This document shows, in pieces, positions 60,501 to 64,000 of a stretch of DNA of 64,000 nt. Position 1 is the stretch's first letter. Each line of letters opens with the position of its first letter. Position numbers and translations under genes: made by a program. Location: positions 2,418,001-2,482,000 of the forward strand of contig JAVHNS010000003.1 in the NCBI GenBank assembly GCA_036872755.1, written 5' to 3'. Under the pieces are notes generated by a model. It saw nothing but the letters and a program-made list of their open reading frames with translations, was not told where the DNA came from and searched no databases. This DNA is from Orbilia blumenaviensis (lineage: Eukaryota > Ascomycota > Orbiliomycetes > Orbiliales > Orbiliaceae).

Positions 60501-60720
60501 CCGGAGTGAGCTTTGCATACCCTGACCGTGGCTGGAGCTTCGGATGGTCAATGCGGTCCGACAAGATATCACCTGTATTGGCAGACCCTTGATGACCAAG
60601 CGGTGGAGTTTGAAAATCGCGTTCTAGACCACCCGAATTGGCAATTGGGGAAGTACCAGATTGGAGAGTCAAGGGTGGAGCATCTTGCATGTATGCATCC
60701 TCAACCAGGGCTGGAGCCAT
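57533..60720 (-). CDS. HDA1: Class II histone deacetylase Hda1
   Basis: Fifteen exons (60720-59798, 59738-59725, 59654-59516, 59453-59341, 59288-59161, 59093-58930, 58837-58791, 58706-58589, 58531-58484, 58429-58366, 58303-58202, 58142-58060, 58000-57921, 57857-57754, 57697-57533) give 763 residues. Hda1 removes acetyl groups from histones H3 and H2B. Deacetylase core: [36 protein letters not shown] with the paired His, [19 protein letters not shown] and [12 protein letters not shown]. The C-terminal part ([53 protein letters not shown]) is the Arb2-like domain that binds partner proteins. DVHH is encoded by a 14-nt exon. An upstream in-frame ATG would add 41 residues; [13 protein letters not shown] is the likelier start. 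Confidence 0.94.
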
Positions 60721-61254
60721 GATGGAAGTGGTAAGGGTGTGAGAGGTGTGTGTGGGGTGGGAGGAGAGAAGAGAAGGAGGAAGGGGGACTTGGAGCTTTG
60801 GTCTGATCCAAAGGCGTTGTTGGCCGTTGGATTGAAGATGCACGTTTACGGATTATCCCAAAGGGGAAGAGACGTAGCTTAGTCATAATATGGCGAACAA
60901 GGGTCTACAATGTGTTGCGAGGGACAAGGGTTGGGTCAAGCGAAGGCGGGGGTTTCGGTCCTGGGAGGGGGATGGGAATTGCAGATCGACAATTTTGCGT
61001 GGCGTGTGACCTTGGCCGATGGCGCAAGGTTCGATTGGCTCCTGCCATCCGATCCCCATCCTCTGTAACCCAATCAATACCTATGTCCATGTACCCCAGC
61101 AACCAGCTAATACCTACCTACCCACTTACTTATACATACTATAATACTACGCTCTGTTCGCCAGGTAACCTCCCTGCTCGCAATTGCCGGGCATCTACGA
61201 GTACAAACCTCTTACTCACGTACTTCCGGTCTCACTGTTGTATGATAGGCACGT

Positions 61255-61305
61255 AGGCAGGTAGGTAGGTAGCTAGGTACCTAGGTAGGTACCTAGTATA
61301 TATTT
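61255..61305. repeat. AGGT/ACCT palindromic repeat
   Basis: Direct AGGT units joined to inverted ACCT units several times within 50 bases, able to fold back. Confidence 0.8.
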
Positions 61306-62741
61306 CTATATAAATACTTAAACAAGTAAGTGCCTTTTTTCTCTTTTTATCTTTTTTTAATTTTTTTTTTATTTTAAAGTCGGCTAGCTGCAAGAGCTAC
61401 ATGGGCTTCTCGTGATAAGTGTTTCAAAACCAGAACAAGGAGGAGACGGGTGAGGTTCAACTACGTCAGTTCGCATTCCTTGCTTTTCCATCCATCCACA
61501 CCCTCCCCCCTTCCCTCCTTCCCCCCAAAATTCCTTCAAATTGCAAGGTGGGAGATCAGGTCGGGAAGGCCAGACCCAAAAAAAGGTACGCTCATGCGAG
61601 AAGACGTCACCACAAGAATCCACCCGAAAACCTTGAATCGAATCCAATCGAAGGACCTGAGAACAGACTCCGACCGCAGCTTTGACTATTAGGGTCGGTC
61701 ATGAGCTGTTGAAAACTCGCCATAGATATAGCTTCCAACAAGCACAATTGGCCTGGCTCTAGCTCTCATTTGCCCCCTCCTTTCAGCGATATCTTTAACT
61801 ATATATCGAGATATATATATATATATTTTTCCCCATTCTCCCCCGTATCGCACCGTCGCATTGTATCGCTATCACCACCTACCCCCCCGTCTCGCCTCGC
61901 TTCACTATCACCAGCATCATCAAGCTCGGGAGATTGACTAGATCTCCGCGCTAGGCGCTGCCACCCTAGTGCACATATTAGCATACCTACTAGGTAAGTA
62001 AGTGCATACTTACCTAGCACTCGGGGAAGGACGTGTATGTGTGTGCGTGCGTGCTGCTTGGTACCTATCTTCTCTTGCTAGAGTAGCAATGAATGACTGA
62101 CCAGAGAGAACAAGAAAGAAACGGGGAGCAAATTTAAAAAGAGTGGGTGGGCGCCCAATAAATACCTAGTTCGAGTTCTGCACACGCAACGATGATAAAC
62201 CTCAGGCTAACCTGCAACCCAAAAAATCAAGCATAAAAAAGCACACGCTCGGCGGGAAACCTGTTTAGCCTGCTGGGGATCGACGATCACCGACAATCAA
62301 GGAACGACGTCGCAACACGCGGGGCCATTCCCAGTGCAACCGCCTCTGGAATCTCTCGTCCTCGCACGCCCTATACCCCCCTCCCCGGCACCCATTGCCT
62401 AGTCCAAGGCAACGGCCTCGTACCTGCTGCATCCATCCGTATACCACCATACTACATACGTCCGCACATCCACCCATACATACTTCATACTTTGATACTT
62501 CGTGCTTCATACTTCACACACAGACTTACCTACATACCCGCTTACATACATACATACATACCTACTTACTTACTTGATACGTACATACCTACTTCCTTGC
62601 TTCCTTGCTTTCACACACTTACCTGTATACTTTTCACCTCAACTTACCACTTTGCATCCCACCTGCCCGGAGTGGAGACGCTTCCCACCATCTCCTCCCA
62701 GTGTGCCTGCCCTGCTCTGTCACCCCCATCCTAACACTCTG

Positions 62742-62791
62742 CCCCGTTTCTGCCCCCGTTTCTGCCCCCGTTTCTGCCCCCGTTTCTGCCC
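62742..62791. repeat. 12-base minisatellite, four units
   Basis: Four tandem copies of a GTTTCTGCCCCC unit. Confidence 0.92.
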
Positions 62792-62816
62792 TACCTGTAT
62801 GAGCTTGATCGTGAGC

Positions 62817-62925
62817 CTGTGCGTGAGTGTGTGAGCAAGCGTGTGTATGTGCGTGTGTGTGTGTGGGTGTGTGTGTCTGTGAATGAGAAGGACCTTGTGT
62901 GTGTGTGTGTGTGTGTGCGCGTATG
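62817..62925. repeat. GT-rich repeat block
   Basis: Two (GT)n runs with interspersed GTGC/GAG units. Confidence 0.85.
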
Positions 62926-63178
62926 AGAGTGGTACATACATCTCTTACATACGCCCTAACTACGATACATAACATAGCAGACCCAATCTAAGTCGTAACT
63001 AGTCGTGGATGACCACAGTCGGTGCTACATCCATACTTCCTCCCATTCCCCTAACCCCTCCCTCCCCCAGAGTCGAGATCTAATCCCATCCTTCCAAGGA
63101 AATCATCGTTCCATCGCCCACTCCCAATCGATTGGATCTGTCCCTTTAACCCTCTAGCATCCCACCCCCAATTCCGTG

Positions 63179-64000
63179 ATGTTTCGAAACAGGTATGTCT
63201 CCATCGTCCTCAAAACAGCCTGGTTCACTTGCTTTCCCTTTTTCTTTTTCCTGTTCCTGTTCTTGTTTCTCTCACCTTTTTCTTATTCCTCATTTTTTGT
63301 GCCTTGATTTTCCTGTATCCCATCACTCCCTCTCATTCGGAAGAACCTACCCGAGAATTTTCTTCTGGCCTTCTGCATATACCCAGCTTGTAACTGGGGC
63401 AGGAAAGGAATGCCGTCCTTCTGGCTTTTCGAAACCTGTTTAGCCACCCAGATTTCAATCCTTCCCCTCATACTACAAAAAAACACATGCCGCAACTGGC
63501 AACCATCCTAGTTCGCTAGTATACATAGCTCTTCTAGTGCTACCAAACTACCTAGATAGCACCTGTTAACACAGAATTGACAACAGACAATCCTCGCAAA
63601 AGCCCCCAGATGAGCTTTTCGAAAAATTTCGCCTTTCCTTCCCGGATGTTACAAGTACAGCCGGCGAGCAGCTTCAGTCCACCGCCAATGGAATCAATGA
63701 TCTGGATATGAACCCGGCCAGGTCAGTCCCGACGTCTACAACAGTCCCTCCCCTCCCTTCCCCCGTCGCCTGATCAACCACTTAAACCGGGGTAACTAAG
63801 TAACTTATATTCCATTTTTGTTGATCTACAGGTTCGGGCACGAAGATCTTGACCCTACGCCACGTGCAGCGGCAGAGCCGTTCCGATTTACGCCATCCTT
63901 ACTCGATCCGACTTCTGCTGCCTTCGCGGCCTTCGCGAACCAGCCACCTGGGTATTATACCCCAACTCCAGGAAACCCACAGCCCCCTCCATTCTCGGAG
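63179..64000 (+). CDS. 5' part of a gene running off the window, possibly Mei2-like
   Basis: Exons 63179-63192, 63587-63721 and 63832 to the window end give the first 106 residues. The first coding exon is only 14 nt (MFRN plus two bases), followed by a 394-base intron. The translation continues QSSQKPPDELFEKFRLSFPD and later PFRFTPSLLDPTSAAFAAFA with NQPPGYYTPTPG. The last two phrases remind me of the disordered N-terminus of Mei2-like RNA-recognition proteins of Eurotiomycetes, but no domain is visible yet, so this is weak. The frame holds through both junctions and is open to base 64000, so the call that it is coding is firmer than the name. Confidence 0.65.

Larger units (their letters stand above)
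60721..63178. other. Repeat-rich divergent intergenic region
   Basis: About 2.5 kb between HDA1 and the next gene. It has AGGT/ACCT palindromic patches (61255-61305 and around 61985-62015), TATA-type runs near 61805-61830, ACATAC/ACCTACTT units (62520-62590), a 12-base minisatellite and a GT-rich block (62817-62925). Open frames on both strands across the repeats are repeat translations. No gene seen. Confidence 0.6.

Noticed and set aside
62502..62975. Open frames on both strands over the GT and GTTTCTGCCCCC repeats
   Set aside because: They are repeat translations with His/Thr or Gly/Gln periodicity and no start context or domain.

Overview
The window is nuclear DNA of a filamentous ascomycete. 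Its genes carry many short spliceosomal introns (GT..AG, with CTAAC/CTGAC-like branch points), and the gene set includes PRI1, SLD2, VTC4, ATG4, KGD2, GIS2, HDA1 and mL53. Long gene-free stretches are rich in poly-A/T tracts and in (ACCT/AGGT)n tetranucleotides. Protein style and gene set fit Eurotiomycetes, probably Onygenales; that placement is inferred from memory of protein families, not computed. No tRNA, rRNA, transposon or CRISPR array was recognised.

Layout: 1-5037 gene-free; 5038-5903 (+) short Zn2Cys6 regulator; 7278-9783 (+) aldose 1-epimerase; 10480-11236 (+) HIT hydrolase; 11527-13154 (-) SLD2, divergent from 13743-15434 (+) PRI1; 15478-16638 (-) TRM10; 17399-18755 (-) family 17 glycosyltransferase; 20831-22628 (+) secreted CBM1-CE15 glucuronoyl esterase; 23020-24997 (-) KGD2; 27153-27829 (+) complex I LYR subunit; 29155-31836 (+) VTC4; 32220-33881 (-) ATG4; 34476-36816 (+) SQS1-like R3H/G-patch protein; 37292-37651 (+) mitoribosomal mL53; 38018-40611 (-) an unrecognised 756-residue protein; 43049-44176 (-) SWIRM protein; 49381-50718 (-) GIS2-like seven-zinc-knuckle protein; 53731-56698 (+) UBP3-like deubiquitinase; 57533-60720 (-) HDA1-type deacetylase; 63179-64000 (+) the 5' part of a gene running off the window.

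I spliced each gene by hand, keeping the reading frame through every junction. This joined many isolated open frames into complete proteins and exposed several micro-exons: 7 nt in the epimerase, 14 nt in HDA1 (coding for the catalytic His pair), and 6, 14, 15 and 20 nt in the GIS2-like gene. These are the most unusual features of the window. Some would act as natural switches if skipped.

Functionally this is an ordinary housekeeping neighbourhood. It covers replication initiation (SLD2, PRI1), mitochondrial metabolism and translation (KGD2, complex I LYR subunit, mL53), polyphosphate synthesis (VTC4), autophagy (ATG4), RNA processing and binding (TRM10, SQS1, GIS2) and chromatin (HDA1, SWIRM). 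The CBM1-CE15 enzyme stands out as a plant-cell-wall-directed secreted protein. I found no clear new multi-gene system; the best leads are the micro-exons, the unrecognised 756-residue protein and the large gene-free blocks.
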